DNA of 64,000 nt from Mycolicibacterium thermoresistibile (GCF_900187065.1 NZ_LT906483.1:2480001-2544000), one strand, 5' to 3'. Shown: positions 1 through 9,823, numbered from the stretch's first letter. Program-made: numbers and translations. The notes: generated by a model not told the origin, from the sequence alone.

Positions 1-919
1 GGGAGGCCCACCGCACGATCTCCTCGACCGCGGTGGGCGTCACCTCGTCGAAGTGATCCCACCAGTCCTGGCGCTGGTCGGGATGGCGGGTGAGCGCGAG
101 CATGCCGTGGCTGATCGCATTGCGGGTGGTTTCGTTGCCCGCGACCACCAGCAGGATGAAGAACGAGGCGATGTCGGCCGACGTCAACTGCTCGCCGTCC
201 ACCTCGGCCTGCACCAGGCTGGTGGTCAGATCCGGACCGGGGTTCTTGCGGCGCTGCTCGGCCAGGTCGGTGGCGTAGCCGCCGATGTCCACGGCCACCT
301 GGACGAATTCGTCGTAGTCGGTGGTCAGATCCGGGTCCCCGAAACCCAGGATCACGTTCGTCCAGTGGAAGATCTGCTGATGGTCGGTCTCCGGGATGCC
401 CATCATGTCGCAGATGACCTGGAGTGGCAGCGGGCCGGCGAATGCGCTGACCAACTCGGCCGCACCGGCGGGATGGCCGGCCACCATGGCGGCGACCAGG
501 CGGCGGGCCCTTCTCCGCACCGACTCCTCGGTGCGGGCGACCACCCGCGGGGTGAACGCGCTGCGGACGATTCCGCGCAGCCGGCCGTGGCGGGGATCGT
601 CCATGGCGATCATCGAGCCGAAATACTCGGTCAGATCGGGATTCTGCTCACCGAGGGTGATTCCGGAGGCGGAGCTGAACACCTCGGGGTGCCGGCTGGC
701 GTGGAAGACGTCGTCGTAGCGGGTGAGCGCCCAGTGGCCGGTGCCGCCGCCGTCGACGTACTCGGGGTGGAAAGAGATGGGCGCCTCCCGGCGCAGGGTG
801 GCGAAGGCGCCGTCGCGGATGTCGTCGTCGAGTGCCCAGAACGTCCAGTCGCCGAGATTGATGTCGGCCAGCGGCACCGGTGGTGGCGCGGCCCCGTTCA
901 CCCGCGCCGCGATCCCCAT
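1..919 (-). CDS. cyp124: Cytochrome P450, CYP124 family (3' part outside window)
   Basis: This is the N-terminal two thirds of a P450 that runs off the left edge. About 306 residues are visible from the ATG at 919. They include the segment DDPRHGRLRGIVRSAFTP and the I-helix AGNETTRNAISHG, ending at the ExxR helix region (EEIVRWAS). The heme Cys loop lies outside the window. The sequence closely resembles my recollection of M. tuberculosis CYP124 (Rv2266) along its whole length, for example LADINLGDWTFWALDDDIRDG near the N-terminus. CYP124 omega-hydroxylates methyl-branched lipids and also cholesterol-type side chains, using ferredoxin electrons. No in-frame start lies upstream of 919. The downstream neighbours on this strand are unknown. 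The family call is strong; the substrate is inferred from the family. Confidence 0.92.
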   Translation of the reverse strand, partial: MGIAARVNGAAPPPVPLADINLGDWTFWALDDDIRDGAFATLRREAPISFHPEYVDGGGTGHWALTRYDDVFHASRHPEVFSSASGITLGEQNPDLTEYFGSMIAMDDPRHGRLRGIVRSAFTPRVVARTEESVRRRARRLVAAMVAGHPAGAAELVSAFAGPLPLQVICDMMGIPETDHQQIFHWTNVILGFGDPDLTTDYDEFVQVAVDIGGYATDLAEQRRKNPGPDLTTSLVQAEVDGEQLTSADIASFFILLVVAGNETTRNAISHGMLALTRHPDQRQDWWDHFDEVTPTAVEEIVRWAS

Positions 920-1034
920 GGCCCGACCCCCGCGTTCATGATCTCCAGCGTAGGTGCCTCGGCGCACGGGGTGCGGGCGAACGCTCAGGTCGCCGTCGGC
1001 AGGACCGTCACCCGGGGCCGCGGTGCGCGATGCG

Positions 1035-1502
1035 TCACGCGTCGGGCGCTTCGACCACCGCTTTGATCCGCTCCAGGGTTCGGCGCATGTCGCGGACGTT
1101 GCGCCGGCGCCGCCACGGACCCCACACCGGCATGATGAGCCGCAGCGGGGCGACGTCGTTGAGCCGGAAGGATTCGGTGACCTCGGTGCCGCCGTCGACC
1201 GGCGTCAGCCGGTAGTGCCAGTTGTTCACCGGGCGGTCGCCGACGAGCACCTCGAAACCGAACTCCCGGCCGGGTTCGCAGGCGGTCACCCGGCACGTCG
1301 TCCAGTACACCGGTCCGATCTCGTTACGACGGACATGTCCCCGGAACCGGGCGCCCAGCGCGGGTCCCGTTGCGCCGTCGAGCCATTCGGCTTCGAACGT
1401 CTCCGGCGAGAACCGCCCGGTGTTGCGGACATCGGCGATGAGATCCCAGATCCTCTCCGCCGGCGCGGCCATCGACACGGTCACCGATCCCTGCACGCTC
1501 AT
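1035..1502 (-). CDS. SRPBCC family (polyketide cyclase/dehydrase-like) protein
   Basis: A 155-residue helix-grip protein. The N-terminal strand and helix (VTVSMAAPAERIWDLIADVRNTGRFSPE) and the C-terminal long helix (MRRTLERIKAVVE) are typical of the START/SRPBCC fold, which binds a hydrophobic ligand in a central cavity. No catalytic residues can be assigned. Its ATG overlaps the stop of the upstream SDR gene by 4 bases (ATGA), so the two are translationally coupled. The CYP124 gene follows about 115 bases downstream on the same strand, which suggests a small lipid-oxidation unit. The function is not known beyond the fold. Confidence 0.85.
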   Translation of the reverse strand: MSVQGSVTVSMAAPAERIWDLIADVRNTGRFSPETFEAEWLDGATGPALGARFRGHVRRNEIGPVYWTTCRVTACEPGREFGFEVLVGDRPVNNWHYRLTPVDGGTEVTESFRLNDVAPLRLIMPVWGPWRRRRNVRDMRRTLERIKAVVEAPDA

Positions 1503-2659
1503 CTCCTGCCTGATCTCGCCGGCCTGGCCGGTCGGGGCCGCGACGATATGTCACCGTGCAGATCGGGCCACGGCGGCCGGCGGACCATGGCCAGCCCGGC
1601 CAGCGCCGCGGCCACCAGCCCGATCAACTGACTGAACAGCGCGATGCGGGTGCTGTCCACCGTCGGTTTCCACGTCGCCCTGCCGTCCTTGATCACCAGG
1701 ACTCCGACCGGGCGGGCGGTCACCCGCGCGGCGTCCCCGGTGCCCCGCCGGCTGACCCTGGCCACCGGCACGATGGTGGTGCCGTCCGCGGTGACGTGCG
1801 GTTCCCCGTACACCTGGCGGGCGCGGGAATCGATCTCGAATCCTTCGATGTCAGCCGGTGACTTCATGCGGTCGTCCTCCTCGATGAGCGCCGGGAGTTG
1901 TTTGACGATGCGGCCGCGGACGAATTCGGCGCTCACGCCCTTCAGCCGGTCGATCCACTTGAGGCTGTCCGGGACGTACCAGTGCAGCCGTCCCGCCCGG
2001 GTGCGGCCCCAGCGGGACCGGCCCGTGTCGTGGTACGCCGCCCAGGCGGTTTCCGCCACGCTCGACGGCGGCAGCAGCCGGAACATGCCCCGGCGGGGCG
2101 CCCGGGCGGCGATGTCGGCGACCCGCACACCGTGCCGCTGCCACTCCACGCTGAGCGCCTCGGTGAGGCCTTTGACGGCGTGTTTGGTCGCCGAATACAC
2201 CGCGAGTTGCGGCATCCCGTAGGTGGCCGAGGACGACGATGTGGAGAACATCAGGCTGCCCGGGGTGCGGCGCAGATACGGTAACGCCGCATACGCCCCG
2301 GTCAGCACGGCGGTGAAGTTGATCGCGACGACCCGCAGCGCGGCCTCATGGGGCACGTCCTCGAACCAACCGCTGGCACCGATGCCGGCGTTGTTCCACA
2401 TCATGTCCAACCCGCCGCCGGTGTTGTCGGCACAGAACCGGGCCAACCCCGCCTCCAGTGCGGACCGATCGGTCACATCGACCTGTCCGGTGAACAACCG
2501 CTCCGGCCCCAGCTGCGCACGCAGGCCCGACAATCCCTCGGCGTTGCGGTCGACCGCGCCGACCCGCCACCCGCGAGCATGGAACAGTTCGGCGCCGGCC
2601 CGGCCCATGCCGCTGCCGGCGCCGGTGATGAAGACGGCCCGGGCCGTCTGTCGAGTCAC
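1499..2659 (-). CDS. Short-chain dehydrogenase fused in frame to a GerW/YtfJ-like domain
   Basis: Residues 1-264 are a classical SDR: the nucleotide-binding motif TGAGSGMG near residue 12, NNAGIG, and the catalytic YSATKHAVK. After that the frame continues without a stop into about 122 residues that look like a separate GerW-type protein (QVYGEPHVTADGTTIVPVARV, then RPVGVLVIKDGRATWKP, then one membrane helix and a basic tail). An internal ATG at 1867, preceded by GAGGAGG, could start this second part alone. The SDR half looks damaged: after VRVADI the usual PG-containing substrate loop appears to be missing and the sequence jumps to APRRGMFRLLPPSS. The fusion may be a lost stop codon. The 3' end overlaps the SRPBCC start by 4 bases. 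Confidence 0.8.
   Translation of the reverse strand: MTRQTARAVFITGAGSGMGRAGAELFHARGWRVGAVDRNAEGLSGLRAQLGPERLFTGQVDVTDRSALEAGLARFCADNTGGGLDMMWNNAGIGASGWFEDVPHEAALRVVAINFTAVLTGAYAALPYLRRTPGSLMFSTSSSSATYGMPQLAVYSATKHAVKGLTEALSVEWQRHGVRVADIAARAPRRGMFRLLPPSSVAETAWAAYHDTGRSRWGRTRAGRLHWYVPDSLKWIDRLKGVSAEFVRGRIVKQLPALIEEDDRMKSPADIEGFEIDSRARQVYGEPHVTADGTTIVPVARVSRRGTGDAARVTARPVGVLVIKDGRATWKPTVDSTRIALFSQLIGLVAAALAGLAMVRRPPWPDLHGDISSRPRPARPARSGRR
1874..1882 (-). promoter_or_regulatory. Internal Shine-Dalgarno inside the SDR-GerW ORF
   Basis: On the minus strand GAGGAGGAC lies a few bases before an in-frame ATG at 1867. It would start a 122-residue GerW-like protein independently of the SDR. The motif also encodes Glu-Glu-Asp of the SDR tail, so it may be partly coincidental. 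Confidence 0.5.
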
Positions 2660-2672
2660 GGTCCCAGCCGGC

Positions 2673-2882
2673 TCAGTCGACGTCGAATTCGTCTTCGGGC
2701 AGCGGAGCGACGATGGCCTGATCGATCAGATCCGCTTCGTTGGCGTCCCAGTCCCGCCGCTGGGAGATCCTTGCCGCTTCGGTCCAGGTGTCCTCCTCGG
2801 CGTCGTGGGTGACCGGGATCGCCGAATCGGCCACGTCGGTCTCCGACTTCTCGTCGAACACCTCGCCGTCACTGCTGGTCAC
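2673..2882 (-). CDS. Small acidic protein of unknown function
   Basis: A 69-residue, strongly acidic protein starting at a GTG preceded by GGATGGAGAG. The ending NEADLIDQAIVAPLPEDEFDVD resembles a short tail found in several small actinobacterial hypothetical proteins, but I cannot name a family. There is no signal peptide, membrane helix or Cys. It sits 13 bases upstream of the SDR start, so it probably belongs to the same transcript. The longer frame that extends upstream to 3134 overlaps the DUF1918 gene and was not accepted. Confidence 0.65.
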   Translation of the reverse strand: MTSSDGEVFDEKSETDVADSAIPVTHDAEEDTWTEAARISQRRDWDANEADLIDQAIVAPLPEDEFDVD

Positions 2883-2929
2883 GTTCTCTCCATCCTTTCC
2901 GCCGCCGAACCGTTCGGCGGCCCGCCCGG

Positions 2930-3154
2930 TCACCGGGACCGGGCCCGCGCGTCGGCCGCCTCGACCTCGGCCGGTGTCACTACCAGTGCGTCGGGGCCGG
3001 GATACACCGTCGCCACGCTGTCGGTGCGCTGCCAACGCACCACATACGGCGGTGCGCCGTCGGCGCCCCGAACCTCGATGATCTCTCCGCGTCGCTCCGG
3101 CTGGTCGGTAGTCGCGCCCTTCACGACCAGCCAATCACCAACCTTTGCCTGCAC
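2930..3154 (-). CDS. DUF1918 domain protein
   Basis: A 74-residue protein that is almost wholly a DUF1918 domain: the start MQAKVGDWLVVKG, the EIIEVRGADGAPPYVVRW core, and PGPDALVVTP are characteristic. Such proteins are small beta-barrels, SH3-like in shape, of unknown role and common in actinobacteria. The GTG start has a strong GGAGGAG ribosome site. It heads the minus-strand run (DUF1918, acidic protein, SDR, SRPBCC) and is divergent from the antigen 85 gene. Confidence 0.88.
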   Translation of the reverse strand: MQAKVGDWLVVKGATTDQPERRGEIIEVRGADGAPPYVVRWQRTDSVATVYPGPDALVVTPAEVEAADARARSR

Positions 3155-3174
3155 GCCAACTCCTCCTCGGTTGA

Positions 3175-4335
<1,161 letters not shown>

Positions 4336-4470
4336 GCCGCGCCGTCCGGTGTGCGTAGACTGCGCAGACGACGGGGGAGGCTCTCACGCAGGTGGAGCTT
4401 CGTGACACTCACACCTCACACCTCACACCGACACGATTCATTCATAGGGACCGAAGCAAAAGGCTGTGCC

Positions 4471-5352
4471 GTGCCAGAAACAACGAGCGATACCCAGAAC
4501 TTGACGCCGCACTTCGAGGAAGTCCAGGCCCACTACGATCTGTCTGACGACTTCTTCCGGCTGTTCCTCGACCCGAGTCAGACCTACAGCTGTGCGTACT
4601 TCGAACGCGACGACATGACCTTGGAGGAGGCGCAGCTCGCCAAGATCGATCTGTCGCTGGGCAAGCTCGACCTGAAGCCGGGTATGACGCTGCTCGACAT
4701 CGGCTGCGGCTGGGGCGCCACCATCAAGCGGGCCGTGGAGAAGTACGACGTGAACGTCGTCGGTCTGACGTTGAGCCGCAACCAGCAGGCGCATGTACAG
4801 CAGGTTTTGGACGAAATGGACAGCACCCGCAGCCGCCGGGTCCTGTTGCAGGGTTGGGAACAGTTCCGTGAGCCGGTCGACCGGATCGTGTCCATCGGCG
4901 CGTTCGAGCACTTCGGCCGGGACCGGTACGAAGAGTTCTTCAAGATGGCGTATGAGGTGCTGCCCGCCGACGGCATCATGATGCTGCACACCATCATCAA
5001 GCCGAGCGATGAGGAGTTCGCCGCCCGCGAACTGCCGATCACCATGCGCTATCTGCGGTTCTTCAAGTTCATCATGGACGAGATCTTCCCGGGCGGTGAC
5101 CTGCCGCAGGCCAAGGTGGTCGAGGAACACGCCACCCGGGCCGGGTTCACGGTCGCGCACACCCAGCCGCTTCGGCTGCATTACGCACGCACCCTGGATC
5201 ACTGGTCGTCGGCGCTGGAGGCCCGTAAGGACGAGGCGATCGCGATCCAGTCCGAAGAGGTGTACGAGCGGTACATGAAGTACCTCACCGGCTGCGCCGA
5301 CCTGTTCCGCAAGGGCTACACCGACGTCTGTCAGTTCACGCTGAAGAAGTAG
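4471..5352 (+). CDS. Cyclopropane mycolic acid synthase family SAM methyltransferase
   Basis: A 293-residue cytoplasmic enzyme of the CmaA/MmaA/PcaA family, which adds a methyl or cyclopropane group to meromycolate chains using S-adenosylmethionine. The SAM-binding motif LDIGCGWG is at residues 75-82, and other family blocks are [51 protein letters not shown] and [10 protein letters not shown]. The overall sequence is closest to CmaA1 as I remember it ([15 protein letters not shown]). The subtype (cis or trans cyclopropanation, hydroxylation) cannot be read from sequence. The GTG at 4471 gives the family's normal length; a longer frame upstream is not supported. It follows antigen 85 by 135 bases, so both act on mycolates. 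Confidence 0.93.
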   Translation: MPETTSDTQNLTPHFEEVQAHYDLSDDFFRLFLDPSQTYSCAYFERDDMTLEEAQLAKIDLSLGKLDLKPGMTLLDIGCGWGATIKRAVEKYDVNVVGLTLSRNQQAHVQQVLDEMDSTRSRRVLLQGWEQFREPVDRIVSIGAFEHFGRDRYEEFFKMAYEVLPADGIMMLHTIIKPSDEEFAARELPITMRYLRFFKFIMDEIFPGGDLPQAKVVEEHATRAGFTVAHTQPLRLHYARTLDHWSSALEARKDEAIAIQSEEVYERYMKYLTGCADLFRKGYTDVCQFTLKK

Positions 5353-5613
5353 CGCCGGCGGATCCACGTCGCGAGGACCGCCTGACCGGATACCGCCGGA
5401 ACGCCACCTTGCCGATCCCGAACACCGACAACGACGTTCGCTGCTCGATGGTCAGCGATCACGTCAAGGAGAGAGACGCGGTCGTCACCGTCGCCGCGAG
5501 ATGCGGCACCAGGGCAGGCCGCGGTGATGTGCACCGCAGCGCCGTCGTGACTTCCAGCCCGTGCCGGCAGGCGAATCCCGGTGCCGCACGTTCTATCCGG
5601 CTGTGCCCGCGGT

Positions 5614-6087
5614 CTATCCGGCCGTGCCGGAGGGGGACGCTCCGATGTCGCGGGCCCGCTCCAGGGCCGTGCGCAACCGGCCGGGGAGTGGTCGTTTGGT
5701 CCAGCCGTCGGTGCTGACGACGACGTAGACACTGCGTCCCCGGACCGCGAGTCGCTCAGCCGAATCCGCCGGGCTGCGCAACACCTCGAACACCAACGTG
5801 AAACTCGTGGTGCCGACCCGCTCGCAGGACGCGGTCGCGCCAGCGCACCGGCGCGGCGTAATCGATCTCGGTGTGCCGCAGTGGCACGTCGTGACCGCCG
5901 GAGACCAGTTCGGGATAGATCAGTGCTCCGCGGTCGTCGCCGACCTGTTCTCCGAGCAGGTCGAAGAACGCGGTGCCGGCCTCGTCGAACCAGGTGAGAT
6001 GTCGAACCAGGTGAGATAGTGCGCGTTGAAAACCACGCCCTGTTGATCGACTTCGGCGTAGCGCGGCGTGATGGGCAACGAGATCAT
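5614..6087 (-). pseudogene. Acyl-CoA thioesterase (4HBT/hotdog) pseudogene, two frameshifts
   Basis: The frame opens at ATG 6087 as a typical 4HBT thioesterase (PRYAEVDQQGVVFNAHYLTWFD). A perfect 17-base tandem duplication then shifts the frame, which ends at a TGA about 30 codons later. The expected continuation (EAGTAFFDLLGEQVGDD and onward) is present in another frame. A second shift near 5825-5833, two bases missing or one extra, is needed to reach the C-terminal part (VGTTSF, then FEVLRSP). Without the mutations the product would be about 150 residues, normal for a cytosolic acyl-CoA thioesterase. Sequencing error could explain one lesion but hardly both. Nothing else was recognised in the 260 bases between this gene and the methyltransferase. 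Confidence 0.85.
5984..6017. repeat. 17-bp perfect tandem duplication
   Basis: The unit gtcgaaccaggtgagat occurs twice back to back (5984-6000 and 6001-6017). It lies inside the thioesterase reading frame and causes its first frameshift. This is a classic slippage or replication-error duplication. Confidence 0.97.
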
Positions 6088-6222
6088 CGCTCCATTCTGG
6101 AGTAGCGGATGCGTGACCGGGTATCCCGCGGAACGGGTGTGAGCATGCGGTTCCGGGGTATCCAACGCCCAGCTCACTACAATGGTGTCGTGGGAGTCAC
6201 ACCCGGCCGAAGGGACGCGACA

Positions 6223-6969
6223 GTGCGGGAAGCGATCCGATACGTGTGCACCGTGCTGGGCGTCGTCACGGTGCTGTTGGCCGGGTCAGCCGGTACCGGC
6301 ACCGCGGCGATACACAACCCCGTTCCGGTGGCCGACATCGCCCCGGCGGACGGTGCGATCGTCGGGGTGGCGCATCCGGTCGAGGTGACGTTCGCGGCGC
6401 CGGTGGTCAACCGTCTCGCCGCGCAACGATCGATCCGGATCATCTCCGACAACGCACCGGCCGGGGAATTCAGTTGGCTCGGTGACCGTGTGGTGCGGTG
6501 GACGCCCGACGGGTACTGGCCGGCACATTCGTCGGTCAGCGTCCTGGCCGGCGGCATCAAGACGAACTTCCGGACCGGGTCGGTCGTCAAGGGGGTCGCC
6601 GACATCAGCGCCCACACCTTCACCGTCAGCATCGACGGGGAGGTGGTCCGGGAAATGCCCGCCTCGATGGGTAAACCCAAATTCCCCACCCCCACAGGGT
6701 CGTTCAGCGTGCTCGGGAAAGAGAAGATGGTCGTGATGGATTCCCGCACCATCGGCATCCCACTCGATGACCCCGAGGGTTACCGACTCAACGTCGAAAA
6801 CGCGGTTCGCATCACCTGGGGTGGGGTGTACATCCACTCCGCGCCGTGGTCGGTCGGATCCCAGGGCTACGCGAACGTCAGCCACGGCTGTATCAACCTC
6901 AGTCCGTCCAACGCCGCCTGGTACTTCGATCAGGTGCGCATCGGCGATCCGGTGATCGTCCAGCCCTGA
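6223..6969 (+). CDS. ldtA: L,D-transpeptidase, LdtMt1-like
   Basis: A 248-residue exported enzyme that forms 3-3 cross-links between meso-diaminopimelate residues of peptidoglycan. After an N-terminal signal or anchor helix (YVCTVLGVVTVLLAGSAGTG) comes an Ig-like domain (IAPADGAIVGVAHPVEVTF) and then the YkuD catalytic domain (VKGVADISAHTFTVSIDGE). The active-site motif is HSAPWSVGSQGYANVSHGC followed by INL, with the catalytic Cys in SHGCINL. The layout with a single Ig domain and the sequence match LdtMt1 (Rv0116c) rather than LdtMt2. The GTG at 6223 has GAAGGGA upstream and gives nearly the length of LdtMt1. It is a carbapenem target. Confidence 0.93.
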   Translation: MREAIRYVCTVLGVVTVLLAGSAGTGTAAIHNPVPVADIAPADGAIVGVAHPVEVTFAAPVVNRLAAQRSIRIISDNAPAGEFSWLGDRVVRWTPDGYWPAHSSVSVLAGGIKTNFRTGSVVKGVADISAHTFTVSIDGEVVREMPASMGKPKFPTPTGSFSVLGKEKMVVMDSRTIGIPLDDPEGYRLNVENAVRITWGGVYIHSAPWSVGSQGYANVSHGCINLSPSNAAWYFDQVRIGDPVIVQP

Positions 6970-6982
6970 GCGGCACGGGGTT

Positions 6983-7633
6983 TCAGGCGTGCAGGGTCCG
7001 CGCCGTCGGTGAGGTCGGAGCGGTGGCCGGGTCGGGGCAGGTGCCCAGCACCCGGTCGGCCGTCTGGGCGCTGGTGACGGTGAACCAGTAGCGCTCGTTC
7101 TTGTAGTGGTGCTGACGGTGGTTCCGCCAGATCGCCCGGTACCAGCGTGATTTCGGCTTGTAGTCGGAATGGATCAGGTAGTGGCACCATTCGTAGCCCA
7201 GGCCGAGGACGGTCAGACAGGTCAAGAAGGTCACGCCGAGGGCCGGGCGCGGGAACACCAGCAGCGCCACCGCCACCGCCAGGATCAACACCCAGATCAG
7301 GCTCTGCCAGGGGATGAAGATCAGCGGCACATCGCGGGGATCCTGGTGGTGCTCACGGTGTTTTCGCGCCAGCCGCCAGTCGACGATGAGCGACCCGAGG
7401 CGGCGTGGACGCCAGTGCAGGATGCCGACGTGCACCACCCACTCCAGAAACGGGAACAGGGCCAGCATCACCACGGGCACCAGCGCATCGGTGAGCTGCC
7501 AGTCACCGAGCACCGCGCGGGCCGCCGCGGCGGTCACCAGGGTACCGGCGATGAGCCAGGGGGAGGGGTGGCGGCGGAATTCTCGGAAGGCGTCGGCGAG
7601 GGTGAAACCCCGGCGTGCCACTCTGGTCGTCAT
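6983..7633 (-). CDS. Fatty acid hydroxylase / sterol desaturase superfamily membrane protein
   Basis: A 216-residue integral membrane di-iron enzyme. It has four or so hydrophobic segments and the His clusters of the superfamily: [23 protein letters not shown] and [13 protein letters not shown]. These bind two irons that activate oxygen to hydroxylate or desaturate a lipid chain. The tail after residue 195 is Pro/Ala/Thr-rich. The start overlaps the stop of the GntR regulator by 4 bases, so the two genes form an operon and the hydroxylase is probably controlled by that regulator. The substrate cannot be read from the sequence. Confidence 0.88.
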   Translation of the reverse strand: MTTRVARRGFTLADAFREFRRHPSPWLIAGTLVTAAAARAVLGDWQLTDALVPVVMLALFPFLEWVVHVGILHWRPRRLGSLIVDWRLARKHREHHQDPRDVPLIFIPWQSLIWVLILAVAVALLVFPRPALGVTFLTCLTVLGLGYEWCHYLIHSDYKPKSRWYRAIWRNHRQHHYKNERYWFTVTSAQTADRVLGTCPDPATAPTSPTARTLHA

Positions 7634-8352
7634 TTCTGCGCCTCCAACTCGTCGAGCGCCGACAACAACGCGGCTGTGGCGGGTTCGAGCAGGTCACGTG
7701 CGGACTGCTCGGCGGCGGTCGGGTCACCGGCCTCGATCGCGGCGGCCAGGGCGCGGTAGGCCTGCGGCCGGCCGACTTCGGCCGCCATCATCGTGGCCAG
7801 CGCCGGCAGTGCGGGTTCGTAGGTGGCGCGCAGGGTGTTGTACATCAGCCGGAAGGCGATCGAGTCCGCCCCGTCGACGACGTGGTCCCAGAACCGCAGC
7901 GCGTGCCGCTGCCGTTCGACCGGATCCGTCTCGGCGGCCAGGGTCTGCACCGCCTCGTCGAGCAGCGCCCCGAGCCCGGGTGGGCGGCGCCGCGCGGCGA
8001 GTTCGGCGACCTTGGGCCCGTTGTGCAGACGGGTCTCCAGGATGCTGCGCACCACCGTCACGTCGAGCTCACCCGCCCGGAACAGCAGGCGGGGCAGCAG
8101 GTCCAGACCCGCATGCCGGCGATAGTCGCGGACCGTGGTGATCTCACCCTGGCGGACCTCGACCAGTCCCGCGGCGGACAACCGCTTGAGCGCCTCCCGC
8201 ACGGCGGGGCGCGACACGCCGAGGACCTCGGCGAGCCGGCGTTCGCTGGGCAGCGCGTCGCCGGGTTGCATCTGCCCGGAGAGCACCTCACCGACGATCT
8301 GGTCGAAGACGTCTTCGGGTACCGAGCGCCGATTCACCGGTTGCAGGGCCAT
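7630..8352 (-). CDS. GntR-family regulator, FadR subfamily
   Basis: A 240-residue regulator with an N-terminal winged helix ([41 protein letters not shown]) and a C-terminal all-helical FCD ligand domain ([19 protein letters not shown] and so on). FCD proteins usually bind an acid or acyl ligand that releases DNA. The ATG at 8352 was preferred over 8373 because residues before [14 protein letters not shown] do not look conserved. A nearly perfect FadR-type palindrome lies about 35 bases upstream, so autoregulation is likely. The co-transcribed membrane hydroxylase points to control of lipid metabolism. Confidence 0.9.
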   Translation of the reverse strand: MALQPVNRRSVPEDVFDQIVGEVLSGQMQPGDALPSERRLAEVLGVSRPAVREALKRLSAAGLVEVRQGEITTVRDYRRHAGLDLLPRLLFRAGELDVTVVRSILETRLHNGPKVAELAARRRPPGLGALLDEAVQTLAAETDPVERQRHALRFWDHVVDGADSIAFRLMYNTLRATYEPALPALATMMAAEVGRPQAYRALAAAIEAGDPTAAEQSARDLLEPATAALLSALDELEAQK

Positions 8353-8385
8353 GCGCCCAGCATGACCGAGCAAAGGCCAGAGGTC

Positions 8386-8402
8386 AAGTGGTCAGACCAG
8401 TT
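8386..8402. promoter_or_regulatory. FadR-like operator palindrome
   Basis: aagtggtcagaccagtt contains TGGTCAGACCA, a perfect inverted repeat around a central A. It matches the classic FadR consensus (TGGTCnGACCA) and sits just upstream of the GntR/FCD gene, at the end of the lipoprotein gene. Confidence 0.75.
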
Positions 8403-8838
8403 AGCACCGAGCCTCGATGGAGAACTCCGCGTCGACGGTGTCGGTCGGGTTGTCGGCGAACGAGCCCACCGCGGTGCCGGAGATGCGAAATTTGCCGTTG
8501 GCCACGCCGGCCCGTCCCTTCCCGACGGTGCCCGCCCAGAAACTGCCGGTGAATCCGTTGAGCCCGGTGATCTCCACCGACTGCGCGGTCATCTCCGGCT
8601 CGGTGTCGAACACCGCGGTGAATCCGGTGTCCTGTTGCTGGGTCTGCACCGTCCAGGCCCAGCCGTTCTGCGAACACGTCACCGGGTACGGACCACCGGC
8701 GGCCTCGCCGTTGATCTTCACCTCGGCGGTGCTGTCGCCCAGGGCGGACGGCGCCGCCGAACAGCCGGCGGCCAGACCGACCGCCGCGAGCAGGGCCAGC
8801 GTCCACGGGCCCCGGTTGGGCGCTACGCGAATTCCCAC
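8401..8838 (-). CDS. LpqH (19-kDa antigen) family lipoprotein
   Basis: A 145-residue lipoprotein. The GTG start leads into a signal peptide with the lipobox LAAGC (modified Cys about residue 26), so it should be lipidated and held at the outer face of the membrane. The mature part resembles the mycobacterial LpqH family: KINGEAAGGPYPVTCSQNGWAWTVQTQ and the final FSIEARC, with two Cys probably forming a disulfide. The role of such proteins is unclear; LpqH is an immunodominant adhesin. It ends 48 bases before the GntR gene, so read-through is possible. Confidence 0.85.
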   Translation of the reverse strand: MGIRVAPNRGPWTLALLAAVGLAAGCSAAPSALGDSTAEVKINGEAAGGPYPVTCSQNGWAWTVQTQQQDTGFTAVFDTEPEMTAQSVEITGLNGFTGSFWAGTVGKGRAGVANGKFRISGTAVGSFADNPTDTVDAEFSIEARC

Positions 8839-8871
8839 TACGCCACCTTTCGTACTGCGGTGTGTCCGGAT

Positions 8872-9747
8872 CTAAGGTTGCCGCGCCGCGGCGGTTCCGG
8901 TGTCCGGATCGGGAAAACTCGCCGCTGCCGGGCTGGTCGGCCCGGCCAGCGCCGAGGCGGTCCGCTCGTCGGCCGGCAGGAAGGCCTCGATGCTCAATTC
9001 CGCCGCGGTGAGATCCAATGCGGTGCCGAAGGTCGTGACCGTGCTGAGGAACGACAGCAGTCGCCGGCTGGTGGTGTACAACTCCAGCGGCACGACGACC
9101 CCGCCGAGGTCGCCCGGATCGTCGAATCCGCCGGGATAGGACTCGATCTCGGCCAGCAGGGCGACCGCACCGGGTGCTCGGCTGAGCGCAACCTCCCGGC
9201 GTAACCGGGAGATCAGGTGGTGGCGCCATTGCGCCAGGTTGCGGATCCGGGGTGCCAGGCCATCCGGGTGCAGCGCGATGCGCAACGCGTTGGGCTGCTC
9301 GAGCAGATGATCGGCGACCCCGTCGAGCAGCACCGCCGCGCCGGCGTTGGTCTGCACGACGCGCCAGCCGCGATCGACCGCCACACACGGATACGGGTCA
9401 TGCGCGTCGAGCACCCGCTGCACACCGTGGCGCACCGCCGCCATCTCCGGGTCGTCGAGGTCCCGTTCGGCGTACACCGGGGCGTAACCCGCCGCGACCA
9501 GCAGCCCGTTCTGCTCCCGGGGCGGCACCTCGAGCACCTCGGCGAGCCGCAGCACCATGGTCCGGCTGGGTGCCGCCCGACCGGTTTCCATGAAGCTGAC
9601 GTGCCGCGCCGACACCCCGGCTTCGAGGGCCAGATCGAGCTGGCTCAGCCGGCGTCGGCGGCGCCAGTCGCGCAGCATCGCGCCGAAGGCCGGGGCGGCG
9701 GTCCTGGTCACCTCAGCATCGTGCCCGCTCGCCGGGCGCGATTCCAC
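8872..9747 (-). CDS. XRE-family regulator with MmyB-like ligand domain
   Basis: A regulator of up to 291 residues. It has an N-terminal helix-turn-helix (FGAMLRDWRRRRRLSQLDLALEAGVSARHVSFMETGRAAPS) and the conserved C-terminal MmyB-like domain (NGLLVAAGYAPVYAERDLDDPEMAAV, then DRGWRVVQTNAGA), thought to bind a fatty-acid-type ligand with a PAS-like fold. GTG 9747 and GTG 9711 are both possible starts. The shorter would leave the palindrome at 9748-9760 as a true upstream operator. Divergent from the small membrane protein at 9824, which may be its target. Confidence 0.88.
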   Translation of the reverse strand: MESRPASGHDAEVTRTAAPAFGAMLRDWRRRRRLSQLDLALEAGVSARHVSFMETGRAAPSRTMVLRLAEVLEVPPREQNGLLVAAGYAPVYAERDLDDPEMAAVRHGVQRVLDAHDPYPCVAVDRGWRVVQTNAGAAVLLDGVADHLLEQPNALRIALHPDGLAPRIRNLAQWRHHLISRLRREVALSRAPGAVALLAEIESYPGGFDDPGDLGGVVVPLELYTTSRRLLSFLSTVTTFGTALDLTAAELSIEAFLPADERTASALAGPTSPAAASFPDPDTGTAAARQP

Positions 9748-9760
9748 TACCTGTCAGGTA
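9748..9760. promoter_or_regulatory. Palindromic operator candidate for the XRE regulator
   Basis: tacctgtcaggta is a perfect inverted repeat (6+1+6) in the divergent region between the XRE gene and the small membrane protein gene. Its place suggests that it controls one or both genes. Confidence 0.6.
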
Positions 9761-9823
9761 ATTGCCTGGGCTACCCCTGGCCGGGGATGGTGGAGTGGTA
9801 CCCGGAGCACCGAGGAGCACCCG

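Noticed and set aside
5353..5613. Open frames between the mycolate methyltransferase and the thioesterase remnant
   Set aside because: No ribosome site, no domain; only a short direct repeat (ctatccggctgtgcc / ctatccggccgtgcc) is visible.
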